From Paenibacillus vini (lineage in GTDB: Bacteria; Bacillota; Bacilli; Paenibacillales; Paenibacillaceae): a stretch of DNA of 64,000 bases. Shown here in pieces: positions 33,948-43,656 of this stretch (its first letter is position 1; each line of letters opens with the position of its first letter). The position numbers and the translations under genes were made by a program. The stretch spans positions 496,001 to 560,000 of the forward strand of contig NZ_BOSL01000001.1 in NCBI RefSeq assembly GCF_018403325.1, given 5' to 3'. The notes under the pieces are model-generated. The model was not told where the DNA came from, searched no databases, and saw only the letters and a program-made list of their open reading frames with translations.

Positions 33948-35722
33948 AGGCTCAGGGACAGCAGGGACAAGAACCGTGGATTACTCCTTATTTCCGGATG
34001 TATAACGGCCGGTTTGCGCTTTACCTGATTCTCGGCGTAATGACGCTGCTCGCCGCGTCGATGTTGATGTTTACCTCCGGCTTTCTGATTTCCAAGTCGG
34101 CGACCATGCCGTACAACGTCCTGCTTGTATATGTGCCGATCGTCGGCGTTCGGGCCTTTGGCATCGGGCGCGCCGTGATCCACTATGTGGAGCGGCTGGT
34201 CGGTCATGATGCGGTGCTGCGGATTCTCTCCAAAATGCGGGTCCGTTTGTACCGCATTCTCGAACCGCAAGCTTTGTTTATCCGGTCCCGCTATCGGACC
34301 GGAGACATTCTCGGGGCGCTGGCCGATGATATCGAACAATTGCAGAATGTCTATATACGCACGGTGTTCCCGAGTCTCATCGCCTTGGTGCTCTATGCCG
34401 CGGTGGTGATCGCGCTCGGCTTCTTTGACTGGACGTTTGCTTTATTGATCGCCTTGTATATTTTCGTTCTTGTTGCCGTCCTGCCATATATCTCGCTGAA
34501 GCTGACCCGGAGGATGGACACGGAAGTGAAGCGGGAGCGGAACGGCTTGTACCAGAAGCTGACCGATGCCGTGATGGGCATCGGTGACTGGGTCATCAGC
34601 GGAAGATCGGACGTTTTCCTGCGCGAATACGAACGGGATGAAGCCGCCGTCATGCGCAAGGAGCGTAAGCTCAGATCCTGGGCCCGCTGGCGGATGTTAA
34701 TCGGCCAGTTGGTGGTCGGACTCGCGGTCGTATCGATGATTTACTGGGCTGGCGGCCAGGCAGCGGCCGGCCGGATCGACTATACGCTAATCGCTGCCTT
34801 TGTTCTTGTCATTATTCCGCTGGCGGATGCGTTTCTCCCGGTGTCGGAGGCGGTTCAGCGCCTTCCCGAATACAGGGAGTCCTTGAACCGGCTGGAGCGG
34901 ATTTCGGGTGGCGGGCATGCGAGGGGCGATGGCGGCGGCGACGGCGACTACTCCGTCTCGCCGGAGACGATTGCCAAGGCCGCTTCCAGCGCGCACCTGA
35001 AGCTGGAGCGTGTCCGCTTTGCGTACGGAGCCGAAGACGGCAATTCCGTTGACGGCGTTACGCTGGACATCCCGCAAGGCAAGCGGGTTGCGGTGATCGG
35101 CCGCAGCGGAGCGGGCAAGTCGACGCTGCTGAAGCTGATCCAGGGGGCCATCGCGCCTACGGAGGGCGCGGTTACGATTAATGGAATGCCGGCCGCCGAT
35201 TTCGGCGATGACGGCATTCCGCGGATCATCTCCGTGCTGAACCAGAGCCCGCACTTGTTCGACACCACGGTGGCGAACAATATCCGGCTCGGGCGTCCGG
35301 ACGCGGAGATGGAGGAGATTGCCCGCGCGGCAGAGCAGGCGCAGCTCGGCGGGCTGGTCGCCGGTCTTCCGCGTGGACTGGACACGCCGATGCGGGAGAC
35401 CGGCCAGCGGTTCTCCGGCGGGGAGCGGCAGCGCGTCGCCTTGGCGCGCGTCCTGCTGCAGAACACGCCGGTGCTGATCCTCGACGAGCCGACCGTAGGG
35501 CTCGACCCGCGTACCGAGCGTGAGCTGCTGTCGACCATATTCCGGTCGACGGCGGGCAAGACGCTCGTGTGGGTGACCCACCATCTGGTGGGAGCGGAGG
35601 AGATGGACGAGATCATCTTCATGGAGCACGGCCGCATTCTGATGCGCGGTACCCATGCCGAACTGATGGAACGCGAACCGCGGTATCGCAACCTGTACCA
35701 TTTGGACCGCCCGGGAGAATAA
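33944..35722 (+). CDS. cydC: Cytochrome bd assembly ABC exporter CydC
   Basis: 592 residues, same domain plan as CydD: six-helix membrane domain (about 15-315) and ABC domain (about 345-590) with GRSGAGKST, FSGGERQR and VLILDEPTVGLD. The linker (about 320-340) is a Gly/Asp-rich run. It overlaps cydD by 4 nt (ATGA) and completes cydABDC. Together the two subunits form the heterodimeric exporter required for a working oxidase. Confidence 0.94.
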   Translation: MKAQGQQGQEPWITPYFRMYNGRFALYLILGVMTLLAASMLMFTSGFLISKSATMPYNVLLVYVPIVGVRAFGIGRAVIHYVERLVGHDAVLRILSKMRVRLYRILEPQALFIRSRYRTGDILGALADDIEQLQNVYIRTVFPSLIALVLYAAVVIALGFFDWTFALLIALYIFVLVAVLPYISLKLTRRMDTEVKRERNGLYQKLTDAVMGIGDWVISGRSDVFLREYERDEAAVMRKERKLRSWARWRMLIGQLVVGLAVVSMIYWAGGQAAAGRIDYTLIAAFVLVIIPLADAFLPVSEAVQRLPEYRESLNRLERISGGGHARGDGGGDGDYSVSPETIAKAASSAHLKLERVRFAYGAEDGNSVDGVTLDIPQGKRVAVIGRSGAGKSTLLKLIQGAIAPTEGAVTINGMPAADFGDDGIPRIISVLNQSPHLFDTTVANNIRLGRPDAEMEEIARAAEQAQLGGLVAGLPRGLDTPMRETGQRFSGGERQRVALARVLLQNTPVLILDEPTVGLDPRTERELLSTIFRSTAGKTLVWVTHHLVGAEEMDEIIFMEHGRILMRGTHAELMEREPRYRNLYHLDRPGE

Positions 35723-35758
35723 GTGGATTGGTAATCGGTCCGGCGGTTCGATTACCGA

Positions 35759-35830
35759 GCCGATCGTCGGCCAGATCGCCGGACAGATCGTCGGGCCGAT
35801 CGTCGAACAGATCGCGGGCCAGATCGCCGG
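35759..35830. repeat. 12-bp tandem repeat after cydC
   Basis: Six units of 12 bp follow one another, e.g. CCAGATCGCCGG (35771 and 35819), ACAGATCGTCGG (35783), GCCGATCGTCGG (35759). The repeat is in a multiple of three and reads as Ile-x-Gly-Gln in one frame, but that frame has no start or ribosome site. It begins 36 nt after the cydC stop. Confidence 0.8.
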
Positions 35831-35898
35831 CCAAGGCCTTAACCGCCTTCCCGGCGCGCGGTGCTTGGTCACACGGTGACGGTCAACCCAATCGTATA

Positions 35899-36082
35899 TT
35901 AAGTGTAAAATCTGCAGCTATTTTTAGCCCGAGAGAATAAATCGGAGAATTAACTGTAAAAACTCCCGCTAATTTCGCTCGTTTGAGCCCAATTCGGCTA
36001 AACTGGTGATATTACATGTAGGTTTTACAGTTAATTGATGGGATTCCCCGAATTCGTCGCAATTAGCTGCAGATTTTCCCTC
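35899..36082. repeat. Four-palindrome array, class C, copy 1
   Basis: Four 15-mers of form CTGYA-N5-TMCAG (some half-sites eroded) centred at 35910 (GTGTA..TGCAG), 35961 (CTGTA..TCCCG), 36023 (ATGTA..TACAG) and 36074 (CTGCA..TCCCT). Centres are exactly 51, 62 and 51 bp apart. Outer TTAA/TAATT extensions recur. It lies between cydC and the terminator at 36114. Confidence 0.78.
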
Positions 36083-36113
36083 TATTTTGTTTTAGGCAAC
36101 CCATGTATATAAC

Positions 36114-36166
36114 AACAAGGTTAGATCAAGGAATGGTTTCCCTTCCCGGATCTAACCTTGTTTGCT
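36114..36166 (+). terminator. Terminator downstream of cydC
   Basis: AACAAGGTTAGATC (36114-36127) pairs perfectly with GATCTAACCTTGTT (36149-36162), followed by a short T-rich run. It is 390 nt past cydC, after the palindrome array. Confidence 0.8.
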
Positions 36167-36212
36167 TATTGAACTTCCATATCCCTAACCTAAGTTGCGG
36201 ACTCTGGCGATT

Positions 36213-36257
36213 TAGCCGGTCTAGCCGGTCTAGCTAGTCTAGCCAGTCTAACCAAAT
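36213..36257. repeat. 9-bp tandem repeat
   Basis: TAGCCGGTC, TAGCCGGTC, TAGCTAGTC, TAGCCAGTC and a degenerate TAACCAAAT follow in register. It lies upstream of the LysR-type gene. No gene is seen in 36167-36439. Confidence 0.7.
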
Positions 36258-36439
36258 TGTGCACAATCAGGCTTTCCTCTACAGCAGAAACAGCTAGAAG
36301 AGGTGTAAGGCTTCCGTTCCGGAGGGATACCCTATATAATGAGGGATAATCAATCGATATTACATGGTATGGAAGTGTTTTTGGAATATTGAATCTGGCG
36401 GGATATCGGCGGGATATCCGCGGGAGCGGAGGCGGCGAA

Positions 36440-37342
36440 GTGGAACTCAGGCAAATCCAATATTTCATCGAGGTTGCGAAGCTGGAACACGTAACCGAAG
36501 CGTCTTATGCGCTGCATGTATCGCAGTCGGCGGTAAGCCGGCAAATTTTTAAACTGGAATCGGAGCTCGGGGTGGACTTGTTCATCCATGAAGGCCGAAA
36601 AGTAAAGCTGACACCGATCGGTCGATTGTTTCTGGAGCATATGGAACATTTGATGAAGGTAATAGATAACGCCCAACAGGAGATCAGCGAGTATCTGGAC
36701 CCGGAGCGCGGGATTGTTCGGATCGGATTCCCGAGCAGCCTGGCGGCGCAGATGATTCCGAAGATCGTTTCCGCTTTTCGGGAGCGGCACCCGTTTGTTC
36801 ATTTTCAATTGCAGCACGGGTCTTATAAGGAATTGGTCGAGTGGGTGGCAAAGGGCGACATGAATTTGGCGATCATGGGGCCTGTCCCGCATAATGAACC
36901 GCAAATCAAAAGCACCGTACTCTTTCAGGAGAAGTTTGTCGCTTTGCTTCCGGCAGGTCATCATTTAGCCGGTCAAGCCTCGGTTAAGCTGAATGAATTG
37001 AAGGACGATTTGTTCGTTCTGTTCCCTGAGGGATTTGTACTGAGGGAAATCGTGGTGGAGGCGTGCGCGAATATTGGCTTTCAGCCGAAGGTAACATTTG
37101 AAGGCGATGATCTGGATGCGATCAAGGGACTGGTATCCGCGGGACTTGGCCTTACCGTATTGCCTGAAATCGCGTTGAGCGAGCATATTGCGTCCTCGAT
37201 CGTAATTCTGCCAATAACGGAGCCGCGAGTAACCAGGGATGTGGGCGTGATCGTTCCGGCAAACCGGGAACTGCCGCCGACGGAGAAATTATTTTATGAC
37301 TTTTTGCAGGAAATTATACCGGAATTAGGATTTCCCGAGTAA
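36440..37342 (+). CDS. gltC: GltC-like LysR-family regulator
   Basis: 300 residues: N-terminal helix-turn-helix (about 1-60, HVSQSAVSRQIFKLESELGV) and a LysR effector domain. Several stretches match what I recall of B. subtilis GltC, such as EYLDPERGIVRIGFPSSLA, LFPEGFVLREIVVEAC and DLDAIKGLVSAGLG. GltC activates glutamate synthase genes when glutamate is needed and senses 2-oxoglutarate/glutamate. gltAB are not in the window, but glutamate dehydrogenase lies 2.5 kb away. GTG 36440 is chosen for GGAGG 7 nt upstream; the frame continues open upstream. The symbol is by similarity and could be a paralogue. Confidence 0.82.
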   Translation: MELRQIQYFIEVAKLEHVTEASYALHVSQSAVSRQIFKLESELGVDLFIHEGRKVKLTPIGRLFLEHMEHLMKVIDNAQQEISEYLDPERGIVRIGFPSSLAAQMIPKIVSAFRERHPFVHFQLQHGSYKELVEWVAKGDMNLAIMGPVPHNEPQIKSTVLFQEKFVALLPAGHHLAGQASVKLNELKDDLFVLFPEGFVLREIVVEACANIGFQPKVTFEGDDLDAIKGLVSAGLGLTVLPEIALSEHIASSIVILPITEPRVTRDVGVIVPANRELPPTEKLFYDFLQEIIPELGFPE

Positions 37343-37456
37343 AACGCGTTGCACAGAGATCATGTAAAATCCCAGGTAAAGCAGGCCCTTTATCGACTGT
37401 AAGCACAGAATAGGTTGAGTTAAATAGGACAAACTATGATGAAATTCACTTATTTT

Positions 37457-37488
37457 AGTCATTAAGTTAATACTTAATGACTATTTTT
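37457..37488 (+). terminator. Hairpin between the gltC-like gene and yjlC
   Basis: AGTCATTAAG (37457-37466) pairs with CTTAATGACT (37473-37482), followed by ATTTTTG. It is a probable terminator of the LysR-type gene and overlaps a possible -35 of the yjlC promoter, whose -10 could be TACAAT at 37502-37507. Confidence 0.65.
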
Positions 37489-37532
37489 GTAGAAAATATG
37501 TTACAATGGATGACGGGTTGTTTACTTCTTAA

Positions 37533-37550
37533 TTGTTCAATTTTTCACTA
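37533..37550 (+). promoter_or_regulatory. Rex-like box upstream of yjlC-ndh
   Basis: TTGTTCA-ATTT-TTCACTA fits the Rex consensus TTGTGAA-N4-TTCACAA at 11 of 14 half-site positions. In B. subtilis, Rex represses yjlC-ndh in response to the NADH/NAD ratio, so the position before the same genes supports the call. It begins 26 nt after the candidate -10. Confidence 0.6.
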
Positions 37551-37636
37551 ACTTACTTAGTTAAGTTGTGACGGGAATTGGGTCCCTGATCAACCCAAAA
37601 TTCAAGCATTAAGGCTTATTGTAAAGGAGAATTGGA

Positions 37637-38080
37637 ATGTCAGAACCGACCACTGAAACAAATTCTGCAGTAGAAACGAATGTTTCGTCCACCGACAATG
37701 CCGGACGGGATATCGTTGATCAACTGCTCAAGCCCGAAGTCCAGGAATCCTTGACGGTCCTGGTTCAGCAGCTGCCTAAACTAACCGAGCTGGTTAATTT
37801 GATGACTAAATCGTATGATTTTGCCAAAACGGTAGCTACGGACGAAACTTTAAAGAGCGATACAATCGGGGCGATTACGGAAATCGCCGGACCGGTTAAA
37901 GACAAAGTTAAAAATCTTGCGGCTACTGTGATTGAAGCCAAAGACCGCGCCGATGAGAGCCAGGAAGTTATCGGTCTTTTCGGTCTGCTCAAAATGCTTA
38001 AAGATCCTGAAGCGCAGAAACTGTTCCGTTTCGTAAATGCTTATCTTCAGGTTGCCGGTGAGAAAAGTAAGCAAAAATAA
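37637..38080 (+). CDS. yjlC: DUF1641 protein, YjlC-like
   Basis: 147 residues, mostly helical and acidic at the N-terminus. The C-terminal part GLFGLLKMLKDPEAQKLFRFVNAYLQ is the DUF1641 signature. The B. subtilis homologue YjlC is encoded directly before ndh, as here (41 nt gap), and is thought to be linked with NADH dehydrogenase, but its molecular role is not established. A ribosome site AAAGGAGAA precedes the ATG. Confidence 0.88.
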   Translation: MSEPTTETNSAVETNVSSTDNAGRDIVDQLLKPEVQESLTVLVQQLPKLTELVNLMTKSYDFAKTVATDETLKSDTIGAITEIAGPVKDKVKNLAATVIEAKDRADESQEVIGLFGLLKMLKDPEAQKLFRFVNAYLQVAGEKSKQK

Positions 38081-38121
38081 ATACTAATTCATTTTTTCAG
38101 AACGGAGGACGGAGAATTACT

Positions 38122-39300
38122 ATGTCTAAACATATTGTTATCCTGGGTGCCGGTTACGGCGGTGTACTGAGCGCTTTGAACGTGCGTAAATATATGACCA
38201 AGGAAGAAGCACGGGTTACCGTAGTCAACCAGTATCCAACACACCAGATTATTACTGAACTGCATCGTCTTGCTGCAGGCAGCATCGCTGAGCGGGCGGT
38301 AGCTTTGCCGCTGGAGAAGCTGTTCAAAGGAAAAGACATCGATCTTCGCATCGCGAAAGTAGAGAGATTCTCGGTAGACAGCAAAGAAGTGAAGCTGTCC
38401 GACGGTACGCTTCTTTCGTATGACGCTCTCGTTGTAGGTCTTGGCAGCATCACCGCATATTTCGGAATTCCGGGACTTGAGCAGTACAGCATGGTCCTCA
38501 AATCGGCGGAGGATGCCAACCGCATTCATCGTCATATTGAAGACCGGATCGCGGAGTATGCCAAATCGAAAAACCCTGCGGACGCTACGATCCTTATCGG
38601 CGGCGGAGGGTTGACCGGGGTTGAGCTGGTCGGGGAAATCGCCGACAAGCTTCCGGAAATGAGCAAGAAATACGGCGTGAACCAATCCGAGATTCAGCTT
38701 ATGCTCGTAGAAGCTGGTCCTAAGATTCTGCCGGTTCTGCCGGATGTGCTGATTGAACGCGCAACGGCCAGCCTGGAGAAACGCGGTGTTAAATTCCTGA
38801 CCGGCCTGCCTGTCACGAATGTGGAAGGCAATGCAATCGACTTGAAAGATGGACAAAAGATTGTCGCCAATACGTTTGTATGGACCGGTGGCGTACAAGG
38901 CCATCCGCTTGTCGGCGAGTCGGGTCTCGAAGTTAACCGCGGCCGCGCGACTGTGAACGATTTCCTTCAATCCACTTCGCATAGCGATGTTTTCGTTGCC
39001 GGTGACAGTGCGGTATACTTCGGAGCGGACGGACGTCCTTACCCTCCAACCGCGCAAATCGCTTGGCAAATGGGCGAGCTAATCGGCTACAACCTGTATG
39101 CAGCCTTAACCGGCAAGCATTTGGAAACTTTCAGCCCGGTCAACTCGGGAACCTTGGCCAGCCTTGGCCGCAAAGATGCCGTAGCTACGGTTGGCGCAAG
39201 CAACACGCAACTGCGCGGCTTGACGGCTACGATGATGAAAGAAGCAAGTAACATCCGTTACTTGTCCCACATCAAAGCATTGGACGCTTTGGCTTACTAA
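38122..39300 (+). CDS. ndh: Type II NADH dehydrogenase
   Basis: 392 residues, a membrane-associated flavoprotein that passes electrons from NADH to menaquinone without pumping protons. FAD-binding GAGYGG (residues 10-15), NADH-binding GGGGLTGVE, the second FAD motif VFVAGDSA and the quinone-site AQIAWQ are all present. It lies in an operon with yjlC and is probably under Rex control. It would feed quinol to the cytochrome bd encoded 2.5 kb upstream. A strong terminator follows. Confidence 0.95.
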   Translation: MSKHIVILGAGYGGVLSALNVRKYMTKEEARVTVVNQYPTHQIITELHRLAAGSIAERAVALPLEKLFKGKDIDLRIAKVERFSVDSKEVKLSDGTLLSYDALVVGLGSITAYFGIPGLEQYSMVLKSAEDANRIHRHIEDRIAEYAKSKNPADATILIGGGGLTGVELVGEIADKLPEMSKKYGVNQSEIQLMLVEAGPKILPVLPDVLIERATASLEKRGVKFLTGLPVTNVEGNAIDLKDGQKIVANTFVWTGGVQGHPLVGESGLEVNRGRATVNDFLQSTSHSDVFVAGDSAVYFGADGRPYPPTAQIAWQMGELIGYNLYAALTGKHLETFSPVNSGTLASLGRKDAVATVGASNTQLRGLTATMMKEASNIRYLSHIKALDALAY

Positions 39301-39332
39301 TAACTAACAAGTACAAAACGACATATAAGCGA

Positions 39333-39384
39333 AGAGCCTGTACCTTTGATCGGAGATGCGATCCTGGGTACAGGCTCTTTTGGC
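39333..39384 (+). terminator. ndh terminator
   Basis: AGAGCCTGTACC (39333-39344) pairs with GGTACAGGCTCT (39367-39378), followed by TTTT. Directly after it, TAGCATTC-type short repeats occur at about 39389-39425. Confidence 0.88.
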
Positions 39385-39477
39385 TCTTTAGCATTCTATA
39401 GCATTCCTTGGCATCTCTTAGCATTCGTTGGTATTGGTTGGCTTGCAATCTCATTTCTTTGATATTCCCTGAATTTC

Positions 39478-39655
39478 CTGCAATTCTACATTAATTTGAG
39501 TCCAGACAACGTAATATTAGTGTAACTGATGCAATAGGGCAGCATTTTTTAGCTTGTAGGAGATAAAGTTACTCGGAATGAGGAGGGATGATGTATTTTC
39601 GCAGCAATACTTCCCTTTCGAGCCAGGAAATTAATAAACTACTGCACTTTTGCAG
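39478..39655. repeat. Four-palindrome array, class A, copy 2
   Basis: Four 14-mers: 39478-39491 (CTGCAATTCTACAT), 39529-39542 (ATGCAATAGGGCAG), 39591-39604 (ATGTATTTTCGCAG), 39642-39655 (CTGCACTTTTGCAG). Centres are exactly 51, 62 and 51 bp apart. It sits in the 39301-39871 gap between the convergent ndh and gdhA genes, where no gene was found. Confidence 0.85.
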
Positions 39656-39804
39656 GATTCCTCCCTAATTCAGTATGCTCCAGCATAATCACACCGCCCG
39701 TACTATTCCGATGACTTTTTCTACTGTTACAACGCATTTCGAGACCTGTTCAAGACCAGCTCAAAGACTAATCTAAATCTGTCCTAAGGCTCTCTAAAAC
39801 AACT

Positions 39805-39844
39805 AAAAAAGAGTATCCGCTGAGCCATGGCCCCGCGGATACTC
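39805..39844 (-). terminator. gdhA terminator
   Basis: On the minus strand, GAGTATCCGC and GCGGATACTC (39835-39844 with 39811-39820) form the stem, followed by six T (39805-39810). Confidence 0.92.
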
Positions 39845-39871
39845 TCCTACTTCAAGCTAATTATATTATGA

Positions 39872-41473
<1,602 letters not shown>

Positions 41474-41513
41474 GATAGAATTCAGGGATAGAGGAAATAG
41501 AGCAATTTTTAGG

Positions 41514-42428
41514 TTACAGTTTTTTCTCGTAAAAAGCCATTTGAAACAATGCTTTCATTCCTACGGCTTCGTACAATTTGTTTGCGCCAGTCAGGCTAAC
41601 GTCATCGACACTGAGCAGGACTTGCTCTATCCCGCGGTTATATGCAGCGTGAAATACGTGTTCCAGCAGAGCGCGGGCGATGCCTTGTTTGCGCCATGGA
41701 CGCCTTACGCCGAGGAGATCGACATAAAGGTGATCCCCGAAGTTTTTACTGATAATGAAGCCGGCTAATTGATTATCGGCATGGGCTATGAACCAAAAGT
41801 TACGGTCATAATGAGCGCCGCCTTTCTCTTTTAACCACTGGGACTTGTCTACTTCATAATAGGTTCTAGTGTCCTGAAACGTCTCGCAGTAAGCGGACCA
41901 AAGGAGATCTTCATCGGTTGCGGGATTATACAGATTGATAGATATGCCGTTATTTGGAGTTGATAGAGCAGGAGGCGTCTGCATCTCCATACCCATCCGG
42001 CTATACTTCCGTTGAAAGACATAACCGCGGTTTTCCAGCAACTGCCGGGCCGCCTCGCTGAGCGCAGGGATGACGTTGGAGAGGGTGCAGGCAGTTTCGG
42101 TGGAATCCAGTGTATATTCGCGGGCTCTGTTTTCAATGGCTTCAAGGAGAAGAGGACCCAGCCCCTGACTTTTCCACTTGGGATGGACATAGCCGTAAGA
42201 AGACAAACGGCCTTTTTCATTTTCTTCAAGAAAAGCGAAAGCCGCCACCTCGCCGTTCATCCGGATCATCCATGAATTGGTGGCTAATGGAATGTCGCTG
42301 CAAATGTCCAGCAAGTCTTCAAGCACGAAATCAGGCTGTCCGTATTCGTCAATATCGCAGGCGATAACAAGCTCCGTAATCTCCTCCGCTAAAGCCAAGT
42401 CGACCGGTTCAAGCGTAACATTTTGCAT
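41514..42428 (-). CDS. Tandem GNAT-domain acetyltransferase
   Basis: 304 residues with two GNAT folds. The first (about 1-150) has VHPKWKSQGLGPLLLEAI and the second (about 160-300) has VRRPWRKQGIARALLEHV, both of the R/Q-x-x-G-x-G/A acetyl-CoA-binding type. Tandem GNATs include mycothiol synthase MshD; the acceptor here is unknown. Cytosolic, no signal. It stands alone with its own terminator and is divergent from the Gfo/Idh gene at 42592. Confidence 0.85.
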   Translation of the reverse strand: MQNVTLEPVDLALAEEITELVIACDIDEYGQPDFVLEDLLDICSDIPLATNSWMIRMNGEVAAFAFLEENEKGRLSSYGYVHPKWKSQGLGPLLLEAIENRAREYTLDSTETACTLSNVIPALSEAARQLLENRGYVFQRKYSRMGMEMQTPPALSTPNNGISINLYNPATDEDLLWSAYCETFQDTRTYYEVDKSQWLKEKGGAHYDRNFWFIAHADNQLAGFIISKNFGDHLYVDLLGVRRPWRKQGIARALLEHVFHAAYNRGIEQVLLSVDDVSLTGANKLYEAVGMKALFQMAFYEKKL

Positions 42429-42591
42429 ATAAGCACCCCTAATTTCCCAACAAATTTGATTATATTATTCCACAGGGTTCCATTTTCTGCCACTGGTTTT
42501 TGCGTTTCCGAAACTTTGCTCCCCTTGTGATTCGCCTAAATAACCGCTACGCTTAAGAAATAAGACAAAACGAATTCAGGAGGCAGACAAC

Positions 42592-43578
42592 ATGGATTTG
42601 AATATCGGAATTGTAGGTACGGGCTGGTTCAGCAAAGTGCATGGCGATATTTTGGCCGGGATGGATGGAGTTCGGGTTGCGGCAGTTAGCGGAACAAGCT
42701 TGCCCAAGGCAGAATCCCTGGCGGCGCGATATTCCGGAGCTCGCGGCTATGCCAGTTTGACCGAGATGCTGGATGGAGGGAAACTGGATGCCGTATACCT
42801 CTGTATTCCGCCGATGTCCCATGGCGACATTGAAGCCGAGCTGATCGAGCGGGGAATTCCGTTTTTGGTAGAAAAGCCGCTCGGCGCCGAGCTTGATACC
42901 CCGCTTAGCATTCTGAATAGCCTGGAGAAGAAGCCGGTCATTCATTCCGTAGGCTACCACTTCCGTTACAAAGCCTCCATTCAGAAGATGAAGGATGCTT
43001 TGGATGGCCGAACGATCGGGATGGCTCTCGGCACCTGGATGGGAGATATGCCGCAGGTTTCCTGGTGGAGAAGGCAAGATGGCTCCGGCGGCCAGTTTAT
43101 CGAACAGACGACGCATATCGTGGATCTGCTGCGCTATACGGCCGGCGAAGTGGAAGAAGTTTATGCGACCTATGGCAACCGCGTAGTTCATAATCAATTT
43201 GAAAATGTAAATGTTGCGGATGTGGGCACGGTCACCCTCAAACTGCATAGCGGGGCTATTGCGAATATTTCAAATACCTGCGTTTTGCCGGGCGGTGTGG
43301 GTGAAGTTGGCCTGAAGCTGTATACCGACGAAGGAATTCTGGACTGGAACCCGGATCGTTTGGAAGTAACACGAGCGGGAGAGAAGAGCTCTTATGTAAT
43401 AGATGATAATCCTTATGTAAAAGAAAGCGAAGCCTTTATCCATGCGTTGCGAACCGGAGATACGTCCGGGATTCTTTCCGGCTACGCCGATGCCGTGAAG
43501 ACACAGCGGGTAACATGCGCTGCGCTGGAATCGGCCGCAACCGGCAAGCCGGTGACAATCGCGGGCGCCCCCGAGTAA
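42592..43578 (+). CDS. Gfo/Idh/MocA-family oxidoreductase
   Basis: 328 residues. Nucleotide-binding GIVGTGWFSKVHG at the N-terminus, catalytic VEKPLG (Lys intact, unlike the family member at 11847), then the alpha/beta substrate domain with SGGQFIEQTTHIVDLLRY supplying the catalytic His. It should oxidise or reduce a sugar or inositol derivative with NAD(P). AGGAGG lies 9 nt before the ATG. No pathway partner is adjacent. A bidirectional terminator follows. Confidence 0.9.
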   Translation: MDLNIGIVGTGWFSKVHGDILAGMDGVRVAAVSGTSLPKAESLAARYSGARGYASLTEMLDGGKLDAVYLCIPPMSHGDIEAELIERGIPFLVEKPLGAELDTPLSILNSLEKKPVIHSVGYHFRYKASIQKMKDALDGRTIGMALGTWMGDMPQVSWWRRQDGSGGQFIEQTTHIVDLLRYTAGEVEEVYATYGNRVVHNQFENVNVADVGTVTLKLHSGAIANISNTCVLPGGVGEVGLKLYTDEGILDWNPDRLEVTRAGEKSSYVIDDNPYVKESEAFIHALRTGDTSGILSGYADAVKTQRVTCAALESAATGKPVTIAGAPE

Positions 43579-43612
43579 TTAGATTGATTCGTCAGGCTCG
43601 GCCGTCATAATC

Positions 43613-43656
43613 AAAAAGCTCTCTTCCCTGCATCGCGGGAAGAGAGCTTTTTTCTT
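43613..43656. terminator. Bidirectional terminator
   Basis: AAAAGCTCTCTTCCC (43614-43628) pairs with GGGAAGAGAGCTTTT (43637-43651), followed by TT. It lies between convergent genes and can serve both. Confidence 0.92.

Noticed and set aside
35725-35870. Ile-x-Gly-Gln repeat peptide encoded after cydC
   Set aside because: The frame has no start codon with a ribosome site and the repeat is better seen as DNA.
34787-35872. Minus-strand frame of 361 codons opposite cydC
   Set aside because: Antisense shadow; its N-terminus is only the translated 12-bp repeat.
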